Source: Bacteroidales bacterium
GTDB lineage: Bacteria > Bacteroidota > Bacteroidia > Bacteroidales > UBA932
Direction of reading: 5' to 3'
NCBI GenBank assembly: GCA_015060405.1
Contig: SUYN01000007.1
Span: 1-64,000 of the forward strand
DNA: 64,000 nucleotides
The notes beneath the pieces were generated by a model. The model saw nothing but the letters and a program-made list of their open reading frames with translations. It was not told where the DNA came from and searched no databases. Below, piece by piece: positions 33,573-40,937 of the stretch; positions within the stretch are counted from its first letter, which is position 1, and every line of letters begins with the position of its first letter. The translations under genes were made by a program, and so were the position numbers.

Positions 33573-34820
33573 ATGACAATGCAAGAGAAAAACATAAGCG
33601 AAAACAATTTCGAACAGTGTATAAAATGTACGGTCTGCACCGTCTACTGCCCTGTGGTTCCGGTAAATCCGCTCTACCCTGGTCCGAAACAGGCCGGTCC
33701 TGATGGAGAAAGGCTCAGGCTCAAGAAAGGACTGTTCTTCGATGACACGCTCAAATATTGCCTTAACTGCAAACGCTGCGAGGTGGCCTGTCCGTCAGGA
33801 GTACGTATAGGCGACATCATCCAGGCAGCAAGGATCAAATATAGCACAGCACCGCCTAAATTGAGGGACATGATGCTTGCAAGCACAGACTTCGTTGGTT
33901 CGGTAGCATCAAAGGTTGCTCCGATAACCAACTTCGCCCTCGGTCTCAAGCCGGCAAAGGCGGTCATGGATGCAGTTCTCAAGATTGACAAGCATGCGAA
34001 GCTCCCTAAATATGCCTCAAAGACCTTCGAAAGCTGGTACAGAAAGAATGTCATGGCCTTCCAGAACTCATTCAGACATCATGTGAGCTTCTTCCACGGC
34101 TGTTCGACAAACTACAACTATCCTGAACTTGGAAAAGAACTGGTAAGCGTTATGAACGCACTCGGCTACGGAGTCCACCTTCTCGACAAGGAGAAATGCT
34201 GCGGTGTGGCGCTCATTTCAAACGGAATGATAGACAGGGCGAAGAAGAATGCTGTCCTCAACATCGAGAACATCCGCAAAAGCGTTACCGAAAGACAGAT
34301 GCCTGTCATCGGAACATCATCTACATGTATGTTCACACTCAGAGACGAGTATCCGCATCTCCTCAGGATGGACAACTCCGACATCAGAGACCATATCGAC
34401 CTGGCTACAAGATTCATATATCGTCTTATCGACGAAGGCAAGGTAAAGCTCGTGTTCAAGAAGGACTACAAGGCACGCATAGCCTACCATACACCTTGTC
34501 ACATGGAAAAGCTCGGCTGGGGCATATTCTCGACAGAGCTCATCCGAATGATTCCTGGAGTCGAGCTTACGATTCTGGACAGCAACTGTTGCGGTATCGC
34601 AGGTACATACGGCTTCAAGAAGGAGAACTACCCTGTTTCACAGGCTATAGGAAAGCCGCTCTTCGAACAGATCAACAGGCTCAAGCCGGACTTTGTCGCA
34701 TGTGACTGCGAGACCTGCAAATGGCAGATAGAGATGTCGACAGAGTATCAGGTGAAGAACCCTATAACCATCCTGGCAGAGGCCCTTGACCTGGTCGCTA
34801 CATCTGAAGCAAACAAGTAA
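33573..34820 (+). CDS. glpC: Anaerobic glycerol-3-phosphate dehydrogenase subunit C
   Basis: A 415-residue iron-sulfur subunit. Two 4Fe-4S motifs lie near the start (CIKCTVCTVYCP and CLNCKRCEVACP), followed by two Cys-rich CCG domains (KEKCCGVAL and DSNCCGIAG, the latter followed by CDCETCKWQ). It anchors GlpAB to the inner membrane and passes electrons to menaquinone, ultimately to fumarate in typical Bacteroidota. The start ATG at 33573 has a strong GGAGGAGAGG ribosome-binding site. A perfect bidirectional terminator follows. Confidence 0.95.
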   Translation: MTMQEKNISENNFEQCIKCTVCTVYCPVVPVNPLYPGPKQAGPDGERLRLKKGLFFDDTLKYCLNCKRCEVACPSGVRIGDIIQAARIKYSTAPPKLRDMMLASTDFVGSVASKVAPITNFALGLKPAKAVMDAVLKIDKHAKLPKYASKTFESWYRKNVMAFQNSFRHHVSFFHGCSTNYNYPELGKELVSVMNALGYGVHLLDKEKCCGVALISNGMIDRAKKNAVLNIENIRKSVTERQMPVIGTSSTCMFTLRDEYPHLLRMDNSDIRDHIDLATRFIYRLIDEGKVKLVFKKDYKARIAYHTPCHMEKLGWGIFSTELIRMIPGVELTILDSNCCGIAGTYGFKKENYPVSQAIGKPLFEQINRLKPDFVACDCETCKWQIEMSTEYQVKNPITILAEALDLVATSEANK

Positions 34821-34831
34821 GGAAGCTTCAT

Positions 34832-34874
34832 ATAAAACAGGAGGATGGCCACGATGGCCATCCTCCTGTTTTAT
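34832..34874. terminator. Bidirectional terminator with a 20-bp perfect stem
   Basis: The arms 34832-34851 and 34855-34874 pair perfectly over 20 bp with a 3-nt CGA loop. It ends the glp transcript and overlaps the stop codon (34871-34873) of the convergent lipoprotein gene, whose transcript it probably also ends. Confidence 0.9.
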
Positions 34875-35806
34875 CTCATTCTCTGGTCTATGCGCTTTCG
34901 CATCGCATCCGAGATCGGCAGCTTGTTGTCTTCGTCCGAACGGTCAAGCCATTCTGAGGCAAGATGGTAATCTCCAAGCATATAGCAGGCAACCGATATG
35001 TTGAATTCAGCGCAGGCACGTTTCATCAGGTCGCCCGTATCGAGAAGGCCAAGCCATATTTCCATGGCACCTTTCCAGTCATATTGCTCCGCCTTGACCA
35101 GGGCATCGTACCATTTCTCGGTCTCATAATATACAATCGAATACTGCTCATGCTTCCACTGCGACTTGAATGAATCGGCAACGAGCACACCAGCGTTCCA
35201 ACCGTCTGCGTCTATGTTCTTCATCGCGGTCTTCATGAGCTCGCCGCTGGTTCTCTTTCCGTCCGAATAGATGTCAGGCCTTGCCACGCTTGTACCCCCG
35301 AAGGCCTTCACTTCCTCCTTCTGGTCCATTGCATCGAAGCAGAAGAGTTTCATCGTATATGGCATGGTGGCTCTGCTGACATATGAGGAATCCTGCGAAG
35401 ACGGTGAGGCAACTCTTGTCGCGCCACCTATGACTATGGTTCCAAGACGTACGGTGTCGAAAAGGAATACCACATCCGCGCCTGTGTCCATCAGGATATT
35501 GAAGAGCGAATCTCTTGACGCATAATTGCCGTTTTCAGACATGCGCATGCGATATATGCCCACACTTCCCTCTCCTGTGCCGTAGTCCTGCTCGAGGGTG
35601 TAGGCAAAACCGTCAGCCATGCCTTCCGAGAAGGTGTTTGCCACGGTGTTATCCGTCTCAAGATATACAACGGATATGTCTTTTCCCGCCAGGTCCACCC
35701 CAGACCTTGAAGGATGTCTCATCTCCACATGCACCGCATGTTTCATAGGGGCACACGATGCAAGAGTCAGGCATACAGCCGAAATTGCGATTAATGTCTT
35801 CTTCAT
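34871..35806 (-). CDS. Lipoprotein with TPR-like C-terminus (probable DUF6340 family)
   Basis: A 311-residue lipoprotein: signal peptide with lipobox LTLAS-Cys18. The mature part has a mixed alpha/beta region with VVYLETDNTVANTFSEGMADGF and GADVVFLFDTVRLGT, and a C-terminal helical part resembling TPR repeats (YDALVKAEQYDWKGAMEIWLGLLDTGD, FNISVACYMLGDYHLASEWLDRS). This architecture fits a Bacteroidales lipoprotein family of unknown function; the family name is my best match, not certain. It is the last gene of the nusB-to-rimO transcript, 5 bp after rimO. Confidence 0.78.
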   Translation of the reverse strand: MKKTLIAISAVCLTLASCAPMKHAVHVEMRHPSRSGVDLAGKDISVVYLETDNTVANTFSEGMADGFAYTLEQDYGTGEGSVGIYRMRMSENGNYASRDSLFNILMDTGADVVFLFDTVRLGTIVIGGATRVASPSSQDSSYVSRATMPYTMKLFCFDAMDQKEEVKAFGGTSVARPDIYSDGKRTSGELMKTAMKNIDADGWNAGVLVADSFKSQWKHEQYSIVYYETEKWYDALVKAEQYDWKGAMEIWLGLLDTGDLMKRACAEFNISVACYMLGDYHLASEWLDRSDEDNKLPISDAMRKRIDQRMR

Positions 35807-35811
35807 CTGAA

Positions 35812-37128
35812 CTATATTTCAACAGGTTCCGCAATAAGATCGTATTCATCAGCACCAGTGATACGGACCTTGATGAATTCTCCGACAAGAGAATACGGAT
35901 CCACGTCACCGATGACGGCGGGATCATATTTCACAAGAATCTCGCCATCCACCTCCGGACTCTCGAATTCGCTTCTGCAGACAAACACGCCGTCCATAAA
36001 GTCATCGACGATCACAACTGTCTCCGATCCGACACGCGACTGATTGAAGGCGAGAGAGATCTCACTCTGGACTGTCATGAGCTCGTCAAGACGTTCCTGT
36101 TTGGTCCTGCAGGTTATGCTGTCCTTGAAGTTTTCTGCTCCATAAGTCCCCTCCTCCTCTGAATACTTGAACGCGCCCAGCCTTTCGAAACGGGCGTCCT
36201 TCACGAAGTCAAGAAGTTCGTTGAAGTCACGTCTGCCCTCTCCCGGATGGCCGACTATCATCGTGGTACGGAGCACTACTCCTGGCACCCTGCTTCTCAT
36301 CTTCTCAATAAGCTCACGGGTCCATGCCCCTGTCACATGCCTGTGCATGTTGTCAAGTACCTTATCGGAAATATGCTGAAGCGGGATGTCCATATACCGG
36401 CAGACCTTAGGATTGTCAGCCATCTGGTCGAGGACATCTTCAGGAAATGATGCAGGATAGGAATAATGTATCCTTATCCATTCTATGCCATCCACCTCAG
36501 AGAGCTTCTGGAGAAGTTCGGCCAGAGCCCTGCGCCTGTAAAGATCGAGTCCGTAATATGTTGTGTCCTGTGCTATGACGATAAGCTCCTTCACTCCCTT
36601 GGCTGCCAGCTTTTCTGCTTCAAGCACCAGCTCTTCCATCGGTACCGACCTGTGCGCTCCTCTGATGAAAGGTATCGCGCAATAGGAGCATCTCCTGTCA
36701 CATCCTTCGGAAATCTTAAGGTAGGCGTAATGGGACGGAGTCGTAAGATGTCTTTCTGAGGACTTTGCCGCTGACGGTTCCACCCCAAGCTCACGGATCA
36801 CGGGATCGAACTCCCTTGCACCGAACCATGCATCAACCTCAGGAATCAGTCCTGGGAGCTCTGACGCATAACGCTCTGACAGGCAGCCAAATACAATCAC
36901 CTTCGAAGCCTCCCCCCTGTTCTTGCGTTCAACAGCCTCAAGGACTGCCTGGATGGATTCCTCCTTGGCATCCCCGATGAATCCGCAGGTATTGAGAAGA
37001 ATCACATCAACGGGAATATCCTCTCCCTCCGGAATCAGCTCATAATGAGACTCCACTTGGGAAAGGATATGTTCAGTGTCAACCTTGTTCTTGGAACAGC
37101 CCAAGGTAATTGCCTGAAGTTTCCTCAT
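35812..37128 (-). CDS. rimO: Ribosomal protein S12 methylthiotransferase RimO
   Basis: A 438-residue radical SAM enzyme: N-terminal UPF0004 domain with the auxiliary-cluster cysteines (LGCSKNKVDTE, NTCGFIGDA, FGCLSERY), radical SAM CDRRCSYCAIPFIRG near 145-160, and a C-terminal TRAM domain. The REFDPVIREL and YSYPASFPEDVLD blocks separate RimO from MiaB. It adds a methylthio group to Asp of ribosomal protein S12. It starts 6 bp after the DUF5606 gene. Confidence 0.95.
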   Translation of the reverse strand: MRKLQAITLGCSKNKVDTEHILSQVESHYELIPEGEDIPVDVILLNTCGFIGDAKEESIQAVLEAVERKNRGEASKVIVFGCLSERYASELPGLIPEVDAWFGAREFDPVIRELGVEPSAAKSSERHLTTPSHYAYLKISEGCDRRCSYCAIPFIRGAHRSVPMEELVLEAEKLAAKGVKELIVIAQDTTYYGLDLYRRRALAELLQKLSEVDGIEWIRIHYSYPASFPEDVLDQMADNPKVCRYMDIPLQHISDKVLDNMHRHVTGAWTRELIEKMRSRVPGVVLRTTMIVGHPGEGRRDFNELLDFVKDARFERLGAFKYSEEEGTYGAENFKDSITCRTKQERLDELMTVQSEISLAFNQSRVGSETVVIVDDFMDGVFVCRSEFESPEVDGEILVKYDPAVIGDVDPYSLVGEFIKVRITGADEYDLIAEPVEI

Positions 37129-37134
37129 GTCCGG

Positions 37135-37566
37135 TTACTCCTGCTCTGTCGCTTCCGTCTCCTCTGCATCGAGGTCAACGAAGTCAAGAGAAGCGTAGTT
37201 CTTGAGGGCGTTGTACCATTCTACAACCTTCTTCATATGAGACACGTAGAAACGGTCACGGTCGTAATCAGGAATGGCCTTCTCGAAGAGTGCCTTGAGA
37301 ACTGCAGGTTCGGACTTGCCTGACGGAGCATTCTCCTCACCGAGCACCTCTTTGAGATTGAGGAAGACCTGCTGGAGCTTCACTTCCTCATCCTCAGTGT
37401 AGATCGAGATGTCTGCAAGTGAAGTAATCTTGCTTGTCATTCCTACAGAAGTCCTCTTCTTATCGGCAAGAGCCTCTACGATGGCTCCTGTCCTTGCCTG
37501 TGAGATATAAAGGTACAAACCGCTCTGACCTGAAATGGCCAGGATTTTTGAAAGATCTGTTTTCAT
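37135..37566 (-). CDS. DUF5606 protein
   Basis: A 143-residue small protein: LAISGQSGLYLYISQARTG at the start, an N-terminal beta-rich region to about residue 60, a helical segment (VFLNLKEVLG), and an acidic tail (DLDAEETEATEQE). This matches a Bacteroidota family of unknown function. Its stop lies 6 bp before rimO and its start overlaps coaE by 4 bp, so it is part of the nusB operon, where the position next to coaE is conserved in the phylum. Confidence 0.9.
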   Translation of the reverse strand: MKTDLSKILAISGQSGLYLYISQARTGAIVEALADKKRTSVGMTSKITSLADISIYTEDEEVKLQQVFLNLKEVLGEENAPSGKSEPAVLKALFEKAIPDYDRDRFYVSHMKKVVEWYNALKNYASLDFVDLDAEETEATEQE

Positions 37567-38189
37567 TTCTTAATAAATTGTTTATGTATATTCGACATTA
37601 ATTCTTCTACCTTGTCTGCAAGCTCCGCAGGAGTCCCGTCGTTGCATATTGCAAAATCCACACGAGGATCGGTTTCTCCCTGTGACAATCTGTTCATCAG
37701 GGGCTGGCTTGCCATCCTCGAGCGGACAGCCTCAATGTCAGCGCCATCCCTTGAAGATGCTCTGGATGCCCTCAGTTCCAAGGGCGCATCCACCAGCACT
37801 ACAATATCCGGCAGGCCGTCAAACTGCGGCTTTTCAAGAATGGTTGCAGACTCGAACACAATCACTTCCTCGCCGGCATTCCGTCTCTTGAACTTCTCGA
37901 AATCCTCGATCAGCGCAGGAAAGACAAGTGACTCCACTGTCGCAAGCGCGTCCTTGTCAGAAAAGATCCTCTGAGCAAGAAGGCGGGGCTGGAAGACACC
38001 GTTCCCGTCACGCAGGACACAGTCCAAAGCCTCCTCGATGGAAGCCAGCAGACCGTTGTCCTCTACATACAGGGCCTTGACTCTGGCATCCGCATCGTAC
38101 TGGGCGGTCCATCCTCTTTCATACATCATCCTGCACACCGACGACTTGCCGCTACCAATGCCACCGGTGACAACCACCACACTCATCAC
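37563..38189 (-). CDS. coaE: Dephospho-CoA kinase
   Basis: A 208-residue P-loop kinase. The Walker A GGIGSGKSS is at residues 9-17; YDADARVKALY and LVFPALIEDFEKF are CoaE-specific, and VLVDAPLELRASRASSRDG is the lid and base region. It phosphorylates the 3'-OH of dephospho-CoA in the final step of CoA synthesis. It overlaps its neighbours ybbR and DUF5606 by 4 bp at each end, so translation is coupled. Confidence 0.93.
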   Translation of the reverse strand: MMSVVVVTGGIGSGKSSVCRMMYERGWTAQYDADARVKALYVEDNGLLASIEEALDCVLRDGNGVFQPRLLAQRIFSDKDALATVESLVFPALIEDFEKFKRRNAGEEVIVFESATILEKPQFDGLPDIVVLVDAPLELRASRASSRDGADIEAVRSRMASQPLMNRLSQGETDPRVDFAICNDGTPAELADKVEELMSNIHKQFIKK

Positions 38190-39160
38190 TTGTCCTCCAG
38201 GAAACAGTTTACAGCCACCGGATCGGCTTCAAAAGCGATGAAACCACGTGGCTGGCCTGCAAGTCTGACAGGACATTTTCCGGAAATCGAATTCTGAAAA
38301 TCCCTGTAGTCCACATAGAGTTCCAGCCCTTCTTCCGGATCCGCCTCCAGCGGGAAGGTGCATTTTATCTTCACCTGCGCTGACGAAGGAAAGACCACGA
38401 GATTCTTTTCTGCCGGCACATTCACAGCGTTGACCGGCAAGGTCGTCACGACCTCCACATATCTTCTTACATCCACCTTATAGTGTATGTCATCTATGGA
38501 GTATTCCAGTTCAGGCATGTTCTCAAGCTTGACCAGTCCCTGTACGGATGTAGAGAGGTCGGTGTGCTTGATCGGCTCGGTAAAGACCTTCTCCACGCGC
38601 TCAAGCCTGTATGGTTCACCGTACACTATCACAGAATCGGGAGAGAACTGAAGTTCGCCTTCAGCCATGTACTGGGGCATGTAGGTGAGGGAATACACCG
38701 GCTGGACCGGCACCTTCTTGTGGGATATTTCCGGGAAGGTGAAGAATACCGTGTCAGAAACGAAGAATTCCAGTGTGACTCCGTCTCCATAGATCAGATG
38801 AGAGTACTCGAACAGATCCTGTGAAAGTATGTAGAACTGGTCCCCGTCCTTATGCCTCAGCACTTCCGGCTTGAAATCGACATATGTCGGGATGCGTCCA
38901 GTCCTGATGTCAGAAAGGATGAAACGGTAACCTGTCGCTCGTCCTCTGGCTATGATGTCGCTGTGGTTTTCCGATTCGGCCGCTCGTCCGTCTATCTTGC
39001 AATGAGCAACCACTGAAGCTGATATGTAATCCGTGTACTTCAGAGAAAGGTTGTGAATGAGCCAGGTACTGAACGCCAAAAGGAGAGCCAGCAGAAAAAC
39101 CGCCAGATCTCTCCCCGTGATGTTCAGCAAGCGCAATATCCTATGATAAAGCCTTCTCAT
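38186..39160 (-). CDS. YbbR-domain protein, CdaR-like
   Basis: A 324-residue protein with an N-terminal transmembrane segment (about 18-35, LAVFLLALLLAFSTWLIHNL) and extracytoplasmic YbbR-like beta domains (YTDYISASVVAHCKIDGR; VQPVYSLTYMPQYMAEGELQ; FSPDSVIVYGEPYRLERVEKV). YbbR proteins (CdaR) regulate diadenylate cyclase in Firmicutes; here no diadenylate cyclase gene is in view and the role is open. It lies in the nusB-yajC-ybbR-coaE run, overlapping coaE by 4 bp. Confidence 0.85.
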   Translation of the reverse strand: MRRLYHRILRLLNITGRDLAVFLLALLLAFSTWLIHNLSLKYTDYISASVVAHCKIDGRAAESENHSDIIARGRATGYRFILSDIRTGRIPTYVDFKPEVLRHKDGDQFYILSQDLFEYSHLIYGDGVTLEFFVSDTVFFTFPEISHKKVPVQPVYSLTYMPQYMAEGELQFSPDSVIVYGEPYRLERVEKVFTEPIKHTDLSTSVQGLVKLENMPELEYSIDDIHYKVDVRRYVEVVTTLPVNAVNVPAEKNLVVFPSSAQVKIKCTFPLEADPEEGLELYVDYRDFQNSISGKCPVRLAGQPRGFIAFEADPVAVNCFLEDK

Positions 39161-39176
39161 TCGTTTCCGGCTGAAG

Positions 39177-39479
39177 CTATACCTGCTCTGTGTAGTCCTT
39201 TACGAGAGCCTGCTTGCTTACGCGGATCTTGACATTGTTGTCAACCTCGATAAGCACTGTTCCTTCCTTCACTTCGCATACCGTGCCGTAGATGCCGCCT
39301 ACAGTGACCACCTTGTCACCCTTCTTGAGGCTGTCGCGGAAAGCCTGAAGTTCCTTCTGCTGCTTTCTCTGCGGACGGATCATGAAGAACCACATTACTA
39401 CGAAGATGAGGATGAGCATGATCCACATTGAAAGTCCGCCACCCTGTGCAGCAGGTGCTGCCTGTAAAACTGTAAACAT
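39177..39479 (-). CDS. yajC: Preprotein translocase subunit YajC
   Basis: A 100-residue single-pass membrane protein: hydrophobic helix near 20-37 (IMLILIFVVMWFFMI), then RPQRKQQKELQAF and GDKVVTVGGIYGTV, the YajC signature. It joins SecDF at the translocon. It follows nusB by 31 bp. Confidence 0.95.
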   Translation of the reverse strand: MFTVLQAAPAAQGGGLSMWIMLILIFVVMWFFMIRPQRKQQKELQAFRDSLKKGDKVVTVGGIYGTVCEVKEGTVLIEVDNNVKIRVSKQALVKDYTEQV

Positions 39480-39510
39480 AATTATCTGATTTTAAAAGTT
39501 ATTATTGCCA

Positions 39511-40470
39511 TTAAAGAAGTCCTTTGCCTTCCTTCCTGATTGCCCCTTCGTTCACGAGGGACTGGGCAAGCCTGTCAAGAAGTCCGTTCACGAACGAACG
39601 GCTCTTCGGAGTGCCGTAGAACTTCGAGATCTCCACATACTCGTTGATGGACACCTTCAGCGGAATCGTCGGGAAGGTCACTGCCTCGGCAAGACCCATT
39701 ACGATGAGAACGACGTCGGTAGAGAAGAGACGTTCCTTCTCCCATCCGGTCACAGACTCTGCAACCATGGCCGAGTACTTCTCGTATCCTGCAAAGGATG
39801 CCTGCAGGAGTTTCCTTACAAAGAACTTGTCGCTTTCCACCCCTTCGCCCTTGAGCATCTCGCTCTGGTAGAGAGGCAGGAGGCTCCAGGATTCACCGGA
39901 TGCAAAGCTCCTGAAGGTCTTGCAGCACCATGTCAATGAATATGCCAGGTCGTCATTCCAATAGAGGGACTTTTCCTCAAGAAGTGTCTCCAGCTCCTCG
40001 CTGTCCACGAACTCCTCTTCAAAGATCCTTGTAAAGAGCCTGCAGTCCTCGGCAAGCGACCTCTCCGGACTTGCCATATACTCGGCATAATAGTCCTTTG
40101 ATGCTACGGACGTCATGATCTTCTTGAGAAGAAGGTCATACTGCGACCAGTCGAATTTCTTCTTCTTGAATACCTTCTGGAACTCCTCGTCATTATCCAG
40201 AAGTCTTGCAAGAGCATTCTCTGCAAACTTCATGTTCGGGTTGCGCTCCTCCTCGGTCGGATTGAACTTGGATTTCAGGGATTCTATCCTTTCCTGCGCT
40301 ATTTTTGTCAACGGCGACACGATTCCTAGCATGTAAATATAGAGGTCTCTTGTCGCCTCACAAGACACTTCAAGCTGACTTTCGGCCTGCGAAAGAGTCA
40401 CATTGCCGGATAAGATGCTGCTATACAGCACTTTGAAGGCCTTGATTCTGAGAATTCGTCTGTTAAGCAT
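39511..40470 (-). CDS. nusB: Transcription antitermination factor NusB (long Bacteroidota form)
   Basis: A 319-residue protein, about twice the length of E. coli NusB. The NusB helical fold occupies the C-terminal part (FSTDVVLIVMGLAEAVTFPT, PLKVSINEYVEISKFYGTPK, SRSFVNGLLDRLAQSLVNEG). The N-terminal RRILRIKAFKVLYS is the usual NusB start, followed by a helical insertion or extension typical of this phylum. It binds boxA with NusE in rRNA antitermination. First gene of the operon, with a TATCTTTG element at 40492-40499. Confidence 0.9.
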   Translation of the reverse strand: MLNRRILRIKAFKVLYSSILSGNVTLSQAESQLEVSCEATRDLYIYMLGIVSPLTKIAQERIESLKSKFNPTEEERNPNMKFAENALARLLDNDEEFQKVFKKKKFDWSQYDLLLKKIMTSVASKDYYAEYMASPERSLAEDCRLFTRIFEEEFVDSEELETLLEEKSLYWNDDLAYSLTWCCKTFRSFASGESWSLLPLYQSEMLKGEGVESDKFFVRKLLQASFAGYEKYSAMVAESVTGWEKERLFSTDVVLIVMGLAEAVTFPTIPLKVSINEYVEISKFYGTPKSRSFVNGLLDRLAQSLVNEGAIRKEGKGLL

Positions 40471-40491
40471 AATTTATATCAAAAATTTATG

Positions 40492-40529
40492 CAAAGATAC
40501 ACGCATTTTCAGAAAAATCCCTAACTTTG
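40492..40529. promoter_or_regulatory. Divergent -7 elements for nusB (-) and DUF3276 (+)
   Basis: TATCTTTG on the minus strand (40492-40499) and TAACTTTG on the plus strand (40522-40529), within the 87-bp gap between the two start codons. Confidence 0.6.
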
Positions 40530-40557
40530 TAAAGATTTACTTAAAAAAAGATATGCT

Positions 40558-40890
40558 ATGTATAGTGAGGATTACGATGGAGCAAATGCTCAGGAGCGTT
40601 CAGGTGAGGACATCTATTCAAAACCTGTAAGAGCTGGAAAGCGTACATACTTCTTTGACGTCAAGGCCACGAAAGGCAACGACTACTACCTGACGATCAC
40701 TGAAAGCAAGCGCAAGGTAGACAACAACGGCCACTACGCCTATGACAAACACAAGATCTTTCTCTACAAGGAGGACTTTGAGAAATTCGCGGAAGGCCTC
40801 GAGGAAGTGATCAAGTACATCAAGACCAATTGTCTGAAAGGCAACGAGTCGAAAGACAACTTTACAGACGTGAACTTTGAAGAATTATAA
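40558..40890 (+). CDS. DUF3276 PUR-alpha-like nucleic-acid-binding protein
   Basis: A 110-residue protein: RAGKRTYFFDVKATKGNDYY, TITESKRKV and the second half KHKIFLYKEDFEKFAEGLEE form the PUR repeat, which in this family dimerises to bind single-stranded DNA or RNA. Conserved across Bacteroidota and highly expressed in several members. Single gene with own promoter and terminator. Confidence 0.9.
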   Translation: MYSEDYDGANAQERSGEDIYSKPVRAGKRTYFFDVKATKGNDYYLTITESKRKVDNNGHYAYDKHKIFLYKEDFEKFAEGLEEVIKYIKTNCLKGNESKDNFTDVNFEEL

Positions 40891-40901
40891 TCAACCGCAT
40901 C

Positions 40902-40928
40902 AGGACAACCGCTCAGGTTGTCCTTTAT
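40902..40928 (+). terminator. Terminator of the DUF3276 gene
   Basis: A perfect 9-bp stem (40902-40910 with 40916-40924), loop GCTCA, then TTATT. The core ACCGCTCAGGT is identical to that of the rnpB terminator. Confidence 0.75.
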
Positions 40929-40937
40929 TGTAATATC

